Origin: Lactovum sp047974165 | GTDB taxonomy: Bacteria > Bacillota > Bacilli > Lactobacillales > Streptococcaceae | Assembly (NCBI GenBank): GCA_047974165.1 | Contig: JBKECB010000062.1 | Location: forward strand, 1 to 5,700 | Direction: 5' to 3' | Length of the DNA: 5,700 nt | Shown here: positions 1-5,700 of the stretch, piece by piece | How the letters are laid out: every line of letters starts with the position of its first letter | Numbering within the stretch: position 1 is the first letter of the stretch | Position numbers and translations under genes: made by a program | The notes under the pieces: generated by a model | The model's database searches: none | What the model was told of the DNA's origin: nothing | Seen by the model: the letters and a program-made list of their open reading frames with translations, nothing else

Positions 1-690
1 GCTTTTGGTACAGCAATGAATTTACCCACTTTAATTACTGCAATCTTCTCAATTATCCTCTCACCTTTTACAGGATTCTGGGGAATGCTTGCCTTAGGTT
101 TAATTGCGGGTATGATGTGGATTTTTGGTATTCATGGAACAATGATGGTTGTTGTTGTATTGATGCCATTAATGATGCAAGCTGCAACAGCTAATGCTGA
201 AGCTTATCAAGCAGGTGGTGTTGAAGCTCTTGTTTATTATCCTGTAACATTATTTGGAATGATGGCCTGTGCAGGTGGCACTGGAAATACATTTGCTTTA
301 GCTATTTTAGGAATGAAAGCAAAGTCAGAACAGCTTAGAGCAGTATCAAAAGCAGCGATTGGTCCAGGTTTCTTCAATATTAATGAACCTATTATCTTTG
401 GTTTTCCAATTATGTATAATGCTTTTCTTGCAATTCCATTTTTACTTTCAATGATTGTACCTATGATTTTAGCTCATATTTTCTATAGTTTAGGGATATT
501 AAGACCAGGATTTGTAGCTTTAGGATCAGTCATGCCGATTGGAGTGAGTGAATTTATTACAACGGGTAGTATTATTAATGTCTTATTTGCCTTTGCAATG
601 ATAGGAGTTACTTTAGCTATTTATTATCCTTTCTTAAAAGCATATGATAAGCAACTTTATGAGAAAGAACAATCAGTAGTGGAAGACTAG
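1..690 (+). CDS. PTS lactose/cellobiose-family permease EIIC, C-terminal half (5' truncated by window)
   Basis: Membrane-embedded sugar channel of a phosphotransferase system, Lac/cellobiose family (CelB/ChbC type), which imports beta-disaccharides while EIIB phosphorylates them. The frame is open from base 1, so the ATG at 16 is an internal Met and the gene begins upstream. About 229 codons are visible and rich in hydrophobic membrane segments. Key motifs are a W-x-FGIHG segment (His codon at 133-135), GGTGNTFAL, and NEPIIFGFP (Glu codon at 385-387). From memory of the Bacillus cereus ChbC structure, His250 and Glu334 contact the sugar 6-OH; the His-Glu spacing here is also 84 residues. If that alignment holds, the full protein is about 434 aa and roughly 205 residues are missing. 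The tail ends in a charged cytoplasmic segment. Sugar specificity (cellobiose, aryl-glucoside or lactose) cannot be read directly; the downstream enzymes argue for beta-glucosides. The next gene starts 33 bp later. Confidence 0.93.
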   Translation, partial: AFGTAMNLPTLITAIFSIILSPFTGFWGMLALGLIAGMMWIFGIHGTMMVVVVLMPLMMQAATANAEAYQAGGVEALVYYPVTLFGMMACAGGTGNTFALAILGMKAKSEQLRAVSKAAIGPGFFNINEPIIFGFPIMYNAFLAIPFLLSMIVPMILAHIFYSLGILRPGFVALGSVMPIGVSEFITTGSIINVLFAFAMIGVTLAIYYPFLKAYDKQLYEKEQSVVED

Positions 691-711
691 GCTAATAAAA
701 TAAATTATGAT

Positions 712-717
712 AAGGAG
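712..717 (+). promoter_or_regulatory. Ribosome binding site for the first GH1 gene
   Basis: AAGGAG, six bases before the ATG at 724, is a near-perfect Shine-Dalgarno sequence. It fixes this start even though the protein then carries six more N-terminal residues than its two paralogues. No ATG, GTG or TTG codon lies in frame within that extension to offer an alternative. Confidence 0.85.
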
Positions 718-723
718 AGAAGA

Positions 724-2163
724 ATGAATTTTGAAGAAGTAAAAGGATTTCCTAAAGGATTTTTATGGGGTGGTGCAATGGCTGCCAATCAGGTTGAAGG
801 AGCTTATAATCAAGATGGTAAAGGCTTAAGTGATCATGATTTTAAAGAATGTAAAGGAAATGTTCCAATGTCTGAGATGAGCTTAGATGATTTCCATAAG
901 ACATCTTTTGAAGAAAAGGAAGGGACATATTATCCTTATCGTGGAGCAGTCGATCATTATAATCGCTATAAGGAAGATATTGCTCTTTTTGCAGAGATGG
1001 GATTTAGTTGTTTAAGGACTTCAATTATGTGGACACGTTTATTTCCTAACGGAGATGAAACTGAAGTAAATCAAGCAGGCTTACAACATTATATTGATTA
1101 TATTGATGAGTTATTAAAACATAATATTGAGCCTATTATTACACTTAATCATTATGATACTCCAATTCATCTTATAGAAGAATATGGTGGTTGGGAGAAT
1201 CGAAAATTAGTTGAATTTTTCACTCGTTTTTGTAAGGTTGTATTTGAAAGTTTTAAAGGAAAGATTAAGTATTATACAACCTTTAATGAAATTAATAGCT
1301 TGTCATTCTTTGCTATATTTGATAAGAGTGGAAAAGGATATCAAGTAGCTTACACAAAAGCTCATCATCAGTTTATTGCTGCAGCAACAGCAGTAAAAAT
1401 GTGTCATGAGATTGATCCTGAAGCTAAAATTGGAATGATGCTAGCAGGTGGCTTAGGTATTACTTATCCAGAAACTTGTCACCCAAGTGACACAGAAAAA
1501 GTAAGATTGAGTCAATGGCCAAGTGAACTCTTCTCAGATGTTCAGGTTCGTGGTGCATATCCTTACTATGCTCAACGTTTCTTTGCCGAAAATAATGTTG
1601 TCCTTCCTATCGAAGAAGGAGATGAAGAGATTCTAAAAGCAGGAAAAGTAGACTTCTTATCTTTTAGTTACTATATGAGTAGTGTGACCTCTAGTGGTGA
1701 AGGTAAGGATATGACTGCTGGAAATATGATGTTTGGAGTGAAAAATCCTTATCTGAAAGCTTCAGACTGGGGCTGGCAAATTGATCCTCAAGGTCTAAGA
1801 ACTTCATTAAATTATATGTATAATAAATATCAAATTCCATTAATGATTGTTGAAAATGGTCTAGGTGCCTATGATAAAGTTGAAGAAGATGGATCTATCC
1901 ATGATAATTATCGTATTGACTACCTTCGTCAACATGTAAAGCAAATGAAAGAGGCAGTTAAAGATGGAGTAGATCTTCTTGCTTATGCACCATGGACAGC
2001 TATGGACTTAGTCAGTGCAGGAACAGTTGAAATGGAAAAACGTTATGGATTTGTTTATGTAGATTTAGATAATGAAGGTAAGGGTAGTTTAGAAAGAAAG
2101 AAAAAAGATTCTTTTGAATGGTATAAAAAAGTGATTGCTTCTAATGGAGAAGAATTAGAATAA
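724..2163 (+). CDS. 6-phospho-beta-glucosidase, GH1 (paralogue 1, most divergent pocket)
   Basis: Cytoplasmic glycoside hydrolase family 1 enzyme of 479 aa, a normal length for the family. It is expected to hydrolyse PTS-imported 6-phospho-beta-glucosides to glucose-6-phosphate plus an aglycone. The GH1 N-terminal signature is at residues 13-27 (FLWGG through NQVEGA). The acid/base is Glu189 in TFNEI and the nucleophile is Glu377 in IVENGLG. His143 lies in NHYDTP. The likely phosphate-binding pair is Lys439/Tyr441 in EKRYGFVYVD. There is no Trp in the phosphate loop as I recall for LacG, so glucosidase fits better than 6-phospho-galactosidase. Compared with the other two copies it is unusual: WGCID is replaced by WTAMD (424-428), KYW before TFNEI becomes KYY, the loop after the acid/base is shortest (25 residues to the HH pair), and the N-terminus has six extra residues. 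It is probably co-transcribed with the permease. The family call is very safe; the exact substrate is unknown. Confidence 0.93.
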   Translation: MNFEEVKGFPKGFLWGGAMAANQVEGAYNQDGKGLSDHDFKECKGNVPMSEMSLDDFHKTSFEEKEGTYYPYRGAVDHYNRYKEDIALFAEMGFSCLRTSIMWTRLFPNGDETEVNQAGLQHYIDYIDELLKHNIEPIITLNHYDTPIHLIEEYGGWENRKLVEFFTRFCKVVFESFKGKIKYYTTFNEINSLSFFAIFDKSGKGYQVAYTKAHHQFIAAATAVKMCHEIDPEAKIGMMLAGGLGITYPETCHPSDTEKVRLSQWPSELFSDVQVRGAYPYYAQRFFAENNVVLPIEEGDEEILKAGKVDFLSFSYYMSSVTSSGEGKDMTAGNMMFGVKNPYLKASDWGWQIDPQGLRTSLNYMYNKYQIPLMIVENGLGAYDKVEEDGSIHDNYRIDYLRQHVKQMKEAVKDGVDLLAYAPWTAMDLVSAGTVEMEKRYGFVYVDLDNEGKGSLERKKKDSFEWYKKVIASNGEELE

Positions 2164-2192
2164 AGAGAAGAATAAATAAAGAGAAGAATAAA
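2161..2192 (+). repeat. Perfect 16-bp tandem duplication at the end of paralogue 1
   Basis: The unit TAAAGAGAAGAATAAA occurs at 2161-2176 and again, identically and without a spacer, at 2177-2192. The first copy begins with the stop codon of the preceding gene. The core GAGAAGAAT is also present just before, at 2147-2155, inside the last codons of the gene, so the array looks like slippage-type expansion of the gene's own 3' end. A further partial match, TAAAGAG, overlaps the end at 2189-2195. Confidence 0.9.
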
Positions 2193-2226
2193 GAGTTGAT
2201 AAATAAATTTTTTATTCTTTCTCTTT
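2178..2226 (+). terminator. A/U-rich stem-loop between paralogues 1 and 2; possible weak terminator, attenuator or processing site
   Basis: Bases 2178-2192 (AAAGAGAAGAATAAA) are complementary to 2211-2226 (TTTATTCTTTCTCTTT) with a single bulged base, enclosing a loop of 18 bases. The stem has only three or so G-C pairs and no clean U-run follows it beyond TTTT at 2224-2227, so it is a poor classical intrinsic terminator. It could give partial termination, mark an RNA processing point or protect a 3' end, and so set unequal expression of paralogue 1 against 2 and 3. The upstream repeat copy (2162-2176) could pair with the same 3' arm. The pairing is seen; the function is inference. Confidence 0.4.
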
Positions 2227-2243
2227 TAAATAAAATAAGAAAT

Positions 2244-2248
2244 AGAGG
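2244..2248 (+). promoter_or_regulatory. Ribosome binding site that sets the start of paralogue 2 at ATG 2254
   Basis: AGAGG lies five bases before ATG 2254. The in-frame GTG at 2248 overlaps this Shine-Dalgarno itself and has no purine-rich site at a proper distance (upstream is TAAAATAAGAAAT). The start is therefore best placed at 2254, which also gives an MGF-x-KDFLWGG N-terminus matching the third copy. Confidence 0.8.
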
Positions 2249-2253
2249 TGAAT

Positions 2254-3699
2254 ATGGGTTTTTCAAAAGATTTTTTATGGGGTGGTGCAACAGCTGCAAA
2301 TCAGCTAGAAGGTGCCTATAATGAAGGTGGAAAAGGATTATCTATCTTTGATATGGTAAAGTTTGTTCCAAAAGAAGAACGAACAGCTATGATAGAAATG
2401 GATGTTAAAAGTAAAGAGGAGCTTGAAAATCTTCTTGCTCAAGGAGATGAAGGAAATTTCCCTAAGCGTCGTGGTATTGACTTCTATCATACTTATAAAG
2501 AAGATATTGCACTTTTTGCAGAAATGGGTTTTAAAGTTTTCCGTATGTCGATTTCTTGGCCACGTATTTTCCCAAAAGGAGATGAAACTTTGCCAAATGA
2601 AGAAGGCTTAAAGTTTTATGATAATGTTTTTGCCGAACTAAAGAAATATAATATTGAACCTTTAGTTACACTTTCTCATTATGAGATGCCACTTCATCTG
2701 GTAAAAGAATACAATGGATGGGTAGATCGCCGTCTGGTTAATTATTTTGAAAATTATGCAAAAACAGTTTTCGCACGTTATAAAAATCAAGTGAAGTATT
2801 GGCTGACTTTTAACGAAATTAATGTGTCAGAGTTTTCACCCTATATTGGTTCAGGTATTTTGATTGATGAAGTTGAAAATAAAGAAGAAGCAGTTTATCA
2901 AGCTTTGCACCATCAGTTTGTTGCGAGTGCAAAAGCTGTGAAAGCTTGCCATGAGATTATTCCAAATGCTTTGATCGGTTGTATGCTCGCCCGTATGGAA
3001 GTTTATCCAGAAACTTGTCATCCATTAGATGTACTTGAGGCTTTAAAGTTAGAGCAAAATAATCTTTTCTTTACTGATGTCCAAGCACGAGGCTACTATC
3101 CAAGTTATAAATTGAGCTATTTTAAAGAAAATAATATTCATATCCAAATGGAAGAAGGAGATGAGGAGCTTTTACTTAAAAATCCAGTTGATTTTATTTC
3201 CTTTAGCTATTATATGACCATGGTGGCTAGTGGACAAGAAGATAAAAAAATGACTAAGGGAAATTTCTTCTCAGGCATTTCTAATCCTTATCTTGAAGCC
3301 AGTGACTGGGGTTGGCAGATTGATCCTGTAGGCTTACGGACAACATTACATAAGATGTATGACCGTTATCAATTGCCTTTGTTTATTGTAGAAAATGGAC
3401 TTGGTGCTTATGATAAATTAGAGGAAGATGGCTCTGTAAATGATGATTATCGGATTAACTATATGCATGAACACATTAAAGAAATGCGTCAGGCAGTTGA
3501 TGAAGGTGTTGATTTATTAGGCTATACCTCTTGGGGCTGTATTGATCTGATTGCAGCAAGTACTTCTGAGATGTCCAAACGCTATGGCTTTATCTATGTT
3601 GATCAAGATGATGAAGGTAATGGAAGTTTGAAACGTTCAAAGAAAAAATCATTTGACTGGTATAAGCAAGTAATTGCCTCAAATGCTAAGGAATTATAA
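2254..3699 (+). CDS. 6-phospho-beta-glucosidase, GH1 (paralogue 2, long N-terminal loop)
   Basis: GH1 hydrolase of 481 aa from the chosen ATG; a GTG two codons earlier is less likely. It is expected to cleave cytoplasmic 6-phospho-beta-glucosides such as cellobiose-6-phosphate or phosphorylated aryl-glucosides. The N-terminal signature is at residues 7-21. His142 sits in SHYEMP, the acid/base is Glu188 in WLTFNEI, and the nucleophile is Glu380 in IVENGLG. WGCID is at 427-431 and the phosphate-binding loop is STSEMSKRY with Lys442/Tyr444. It keeps Ser436 six residues before that Lys, where copies 1 and 3 have Gly. A loop of about 40 residues (31-70) rich in Glu and Lys, including PKEERTAM and SKEELENLL, sits between the first strand and helix; I recall similar inserts in a subgroup of Bacillota 6-phospho-beta-glucosidases. 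It looks the most canonical of the three. A 90-bp gap with a stem-loop precedes it, and 20 bp separate it from the next gene. Confidence 0.93.
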   Translation: MGFSKDFLWGGATAANQLEGAYNEGGKGLSIFDMVKFVPKEERTAMIEMDVKSKEELENLLAQGDEGNFPKRRGIDFYHTYKEDIALFAEMGFKVFRMSISWPRIFPKGDETLPNEEGLKFYDNVFAELKKYNIEPLVTLSHYEMPLHLVKEYNGWVDRRLVNYFENYAKTVFARYKNQVKYWLTFNEINVSEFSPYIGSGILIDEVENKEEAVYQALHHQFVASAKAVKACHEIIPNALIGCMLARMEVYPETCHPLDVLEALKLEQNNLFFTDVQARGYYPSYKLSYFKENNIHIQMEEGDEELLLKNPVDFISFSYYMTMVASGQEDKKMTKGNFFSGISNPYLEASDWGWQIDPVGLRTTLHKMYDRYQLPLFIVENGLGAYDKLEEDGSVNDDYRINYMHEHIKEMRQAVDEGVDLLGYTSWGCIDLIAASTSEMSKRYGFIYVDQDDEGNGSLKRSKKKSFDWYKQVIASNAKEL

Positions 3700-3703
3700 A
3701 AGA

Positions 3704-3710
3704 AAGAAGG
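3704..3710 (+). promoter_or_regulatory. Ribosome binding site for the third GH1 gene
   Basis: AAGAAGG lies nine bases before ATG 3720, within the 20-bp gap after the preceding stop. It has no room for a promoter of its own, which supports co-transcription of paralogues 2 and 3. Confidence 0.7.
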
Positions 3711-3719
3711 TAAATATAA

Positions 3720-5159
3720 ATGGGATTTCCAAAAGATTTTTTATGGGGCGGTGCTACAGCTGCCAATCAGGCTGAAGGTGGATGGGACCAAGGAGGTCGT
3801 GGTCTGTCAAATTCTGACCATGTAACGAATGGCTCTCATACAGTTGCCCGGCGTTTTACAACAGTCTTATCTGATGAAAATTATTATCCAAGTCATAAGG
3901 CAATTGATATGTATACATATTATAAAGAAGATATTGCCATGTTTGCAGAGATGGGATTTGGTATTTATCGCATGAGTATTTCATGGTCACGTATTTTTCC
4001 TACTGGAGAAGAGAAAGAGCCAAATCAAGCAGGTGTTGATTATTATCGCTCTGTATTTGAGGAATGTAAAAAGTATGGTATTGAACCTTTAGTAACCATT
4101 AATCACTTTGAAAACCCTTATTCTCTCTATGAAAAAATAGGAGCTTGGGCATCTCGTGAGATGATTGAGCATTTCATGCGTCTTTGTCAAGTTTTATTTA
4201 CAGAATACAAAGACCTTGTCAAGTATTGGCTAACCTTTAATGAGATTAATTTTATGACTTTACCATTTGGCTATCATATGGCTGCAGGAAAGCCAACAGA
4301 TTACGAAATGAAATTTGGAGGCAATAAAGATCATGATATGTCTTTAAATTATCAAGCCCTTCATCATATGTTTGTAGCCAGTGCAAAGGCAGTAATCTTA
4401 GCTCATGAGATTAATCCTGAAAATAAAGTTGGCTGTATGATTGCAGGAATGACTTCCTATCCAAGAACTTGTCATCCTGATGATGTCCTTTTAAATCAAA
4501 ATTCAATGAAGATGATGAATTTCCTTTGCGGTGATGTGCATGTCAGAGGAGATTACCCAAGCTTTGCTAAGAAATATTTTGAAAATCATCAGATTAAATT
4601 TGATATTTTAGAGGGAGACAAAGAAACTCTAAAAGCAGGAGTTGTTGATTTCTATTCCTTCAGCTATTATTCTACAAACTGTCGAAGTGAAAATCCTGAG
4701 TTTGCTGAAACTGGTGGTAATCTAGCCATGGGACTAAAAAATCCATATTTAGAAGCTAATGAATGGGGCTGGCAAATTGATCCTAAGGGATTACGCTATT
4801 ATCTAAATGAAGTCTATGGTCGTTACCAAATCCCATTGATGGTGGTTGAAAATGGACTTGGCTTTAATGATGAGTTTGTTGATAATACAGTTCATGATGA
4901 CTACCGTATAGATTATCTGCGTCAGCACATCAAGCAAATGGAAAAAGCAATCAATGAAGACGGCGTAGAACTGATTGCTTACACCATGTGGGGCTGTATT
5001 GATTTAGTCAGTGCTGGAACGGGTGAGATGAAGAAACGTTATGGCTTTATTTATGTGGATATGGATGACTTAGGAAAAGGTAGTCTGAAACGTTATCCTA
5101 AAGATAGCTTTTACTGGTATAAAAAAGTTATTGCTTCAAATGGAGAAGATTTAAGTTAA
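3720..5159 (+). CDS. 6-phospho-beta-glucosidase, GH1 (paralogue 3, long post-acid/base loop)
   Basis: GH1 hydrolase of 479 aa, predicted to be cytoplasmic and to act on PTS-phosphorylated beta-glucosides. The N-terminal signature is at residues 7-21. His129 lies in NHFENP, the acid/base is Glu175 in WLTFNEI, and the nucleophile is Glu377 in VVENGLG. WGCID is at 424-428, with Lys439/Tyr441 in MKKRYGFIYVD as the probable phosphate-binding residues. The first loop (31-57) is the shortest of the three copies, while the loop after the acid/base is the longest (40 residues from Glu175 to the HH pair at 215-216), with a GGNKDHD stretch. The usual basic/aromatic barrel surface after NHFE is also different (NPYSLYEKIGAW). 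These changes suggest a different aglycone from copies 1 and 2. It ends with SFYWYKKVIASNGEDL, a tail shared in form by all three. Only 15 bp separate it from the next gene. Confidence 0.93.
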   Translation: MGFPKDFLWGGATAANQAEGGWDQGGRGLSNSDHVTNGSHTVARRFTTVLSDENYYPSHKAIDMYTYYKEDIAMFAEMGFGIYRMSISWSRIFPTGEEKEPNQAGVDYYRSVFEECKKYGIEPLVTINHFENPYSLYEKIGAWASREMIEHFMRLCQVLFTEYKDLVKYWLTFNEINFMTLPFGYHMAAGKPTDYEMKFGGNKDHDMSLNYQALHHMFVASAKAVILAHEINPENKVGCMIAGMTSYPRTCHPDDVLLNQNSMKMMNFLCGDVHVRGDYPSFAKKYFENHQIKFDILEGDKETLKAGVVDFYSFSYYSTNCRSENPEFAETGGNLAMGLKNPYLEANEWGWQIDPKGLRYYLNEVYGRYQIPLMVVENGLGFNDEFVDNTVHDDYRIDYLRQHIKQMEKAINEDGVELIAYTMWGCIDLVSAGTGEMKKRYGFIYVDMDDLGKGSLKRYPKDSFYWYKKVIASNGEDLS

Positions 5160-5163
5160 TTTT

Positions 5164-5170
5164 AAAGGGG
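5164..5170 (+). promoter_or_regulatory. Ribosome binding site for the PAP2-like gene
   Basis: AAAGGGG ends four bases before ATG 5175 (six if the AAAGG core is counted), all inside the 15-bp gap after the third GH1 stop. There is no space for a terminator or separate promoter here. Confidence 0.7.
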
Positions 5171-5174
5171 ATTT

Positions 5175-5700
5175 ATGAAAAAAATATATTACTGGTTTGT
5201 TCCGATTTTACTCTTGATGTTAGTGGGCACATTTTTTGACTTACAGATTTCAGAGTGGCAGGATAAAATTAATCAGAATCTGATTATTCATTCCTATTAT
5301 CGTTTCTTTGAAATTTTTGGAGAATTTGCCTTTTCACTTGTTCCAGCAGTAGTTTTTGCCTTCTTTACTAACTTTGGCTATCGAAAGACTGGAGCAAAAA
5401 AATGGATACAGATAATCTTAAATGGCTTAGGATTAGTCTTCTTCTCATTTATGGTCTTTTCAGGATTTGCCAGATACTTATTTCCTGAAGGAGGAAATTC
5501 TCATGGAACAGTGACTCCTTTGATGTATGTCATTAGTATAGTTCTAGGACTCCTTTTAGCTGTGACACTCTTCTTCTTAATGACTAAGATTAAGGATGAG
5601 GACTATAAGTATTATCGTAAGATAGCAGTTTTGTCACTTATTTATATTATTTTATTGACTTTGACAGTAAACGTAATTAAATTTATTTGGGCACGTCCAA
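5175..5700 (+). CDS. Membrane PAP2-family phosphatase-like protein, N-terminal part (3' truncated by window)
   Basis: The frame is open from ATG 5175 to the window end, 175 codons visible. The protein is strongly hydrophobic, with about five likely membrane segments (roughly residues 7-22, 47-66, 79-98, 114-136 and 148-168) and charged stretches between them such as TKIKDEDYKYYRK. The last visible residues, 169-175, are KFIWARP. In type 2 phosphatidic acid phosphatases the first active-site motif is K-x6-RP, often seen as K-x-x-x-x-RPRP. Lys169 with Arg174-Pro175 fits the start of it, and the next residues (176-177, outside) should be Arg-Pro. Such enzymes dephosphorylate lipid phosphates such as undecaprenyl or phosphatidyl-glycerol phosphate at the membrane. 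The second and third catalytic motifs are not in the window, so the call rests on one partial motif plus topology. It sits 15 bp behind the GH1 array and is probably co-transcribed. Confidence 0.7.
   Translation, partial: MKKIYYWFVPILLLMLVGTFFDLQISEWQDKINQNLIIHSYYRFFEIFGEFAFSLVPAVVFAFFTNFGYRKTGAKKWIQIILNGLGLVFFSFMVFSGFARYLFPEGGNSHGTVTPLMYVISIVLGLLLAVTLFFLMTKIKDEDYKYYRKIAVLSLIYIILLTLTVNVIKFIWARP

Noticed and set aside
16..18. ATG at 16 as a true gene start
   Set aside because: The frame is open back to base 1, no RBS precedes it, and the protein would lack the N-terminal half of the permease.
706..711. TATGAT as a -10 box ahead of paralogue 1
   Set aside because: No -35 sequence lies at 16-18 bp upstream and it runs straight into the ribosome binding site, so any transcript start would fall on the RBS or the start codon.
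2196..2236. Internal promoter between paralogues 1 and 2 (TTGATA at 2196, TAAAAT at 2231)
   Set aside because: The two hexamers are 29 bp apart, far from the usual 17, and A/T-rich intergenic DNA gives such matches by chance.
2402..2611. A 69-codon + strand open frame inside paralogue 2
   Set aside because: It overlaps the intact GH1 gene in another frame, has no ribosome binding site of note and its Lys/Leu-rich sequence is typical of an out-of-frame shadow.
724..5159. The three GH1 genes as one recent triplication
   Set aside because: Loop lengths and many pocket residues differ and the DNA matches are short, so they look like old paralogues or separately acquired genes rather than fresh copies.
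1..5700. Catabolite-response (cre) sites, riboswitches, tRNA, CRISPR or mobile-element sequence
   Set aside because: Reading by eye I found no convincing cre palindrome, RNA gene, repeat array or transposase fragment; the operon's own promoter and control region must lie upstream of the window.

Overview
This looks like a piece of a beta-glucoside (cellobiose-type) PTS operon from a low-GC Gram-positive bacterium. The A+T-rich codons, the strong AAGGAG-type ribosome binding sites, the tight same-strand gene packing and the PTS plus 6-phospho-glycosidase content all point to Bacillota. My guess is the Lactobacillales, possibly Streptococcaceae, but the genus is an inference from style and not from a marker gene.

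Layout, all on the + strand. (1) 1-690 is the C-terminal half of a lactose/cellobiose-family PTS permease (EIIC); its start lies outside the window. (2) 724-2163, 2254-3699 and 3720-5159 are three consecutive full-length glycoside hydrolase family 1 genes of the 6-phospho-beta-glucosidase type. All three are intact, with both catalytic glutamates, but they have clearly diverged in the loops around the active site. (3) 5175 to the window end is the N-terminal part of a multi-pass membrane protein that runs into what looks like the first PAP2 phosphatase motif exactly at the edge. Spacings between genes are 33, 90, 20 and 15 bp. The only long gap (2164-2253) holds a 16-bp tandem repeat and an A/U-rich inverted repeat that could fold into a stem-loop.

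How the genes work together: the permease, with EIIA and EIIB not in the window and presumably upstream, would import and phosphorylate beta-linked disaccharides or aryl-beta-glucosides. The three GH1 enzymes would then split the 6-phosphorylated products in the cytoplasm into glucose-6-phosphate and an aglycone or sugar. Three paralogues behind one permease suggest a division of labour over different aglycones. The PAP2-like gene is close enough to be co-transcribed but has no obvious metabolic link.

I found no clear sign of an undescribed system. The points most worth a second look are the loop divergence among the three GH1 copies, the repeat/stem-loop between the first two, and the attached PAP2-like gene.
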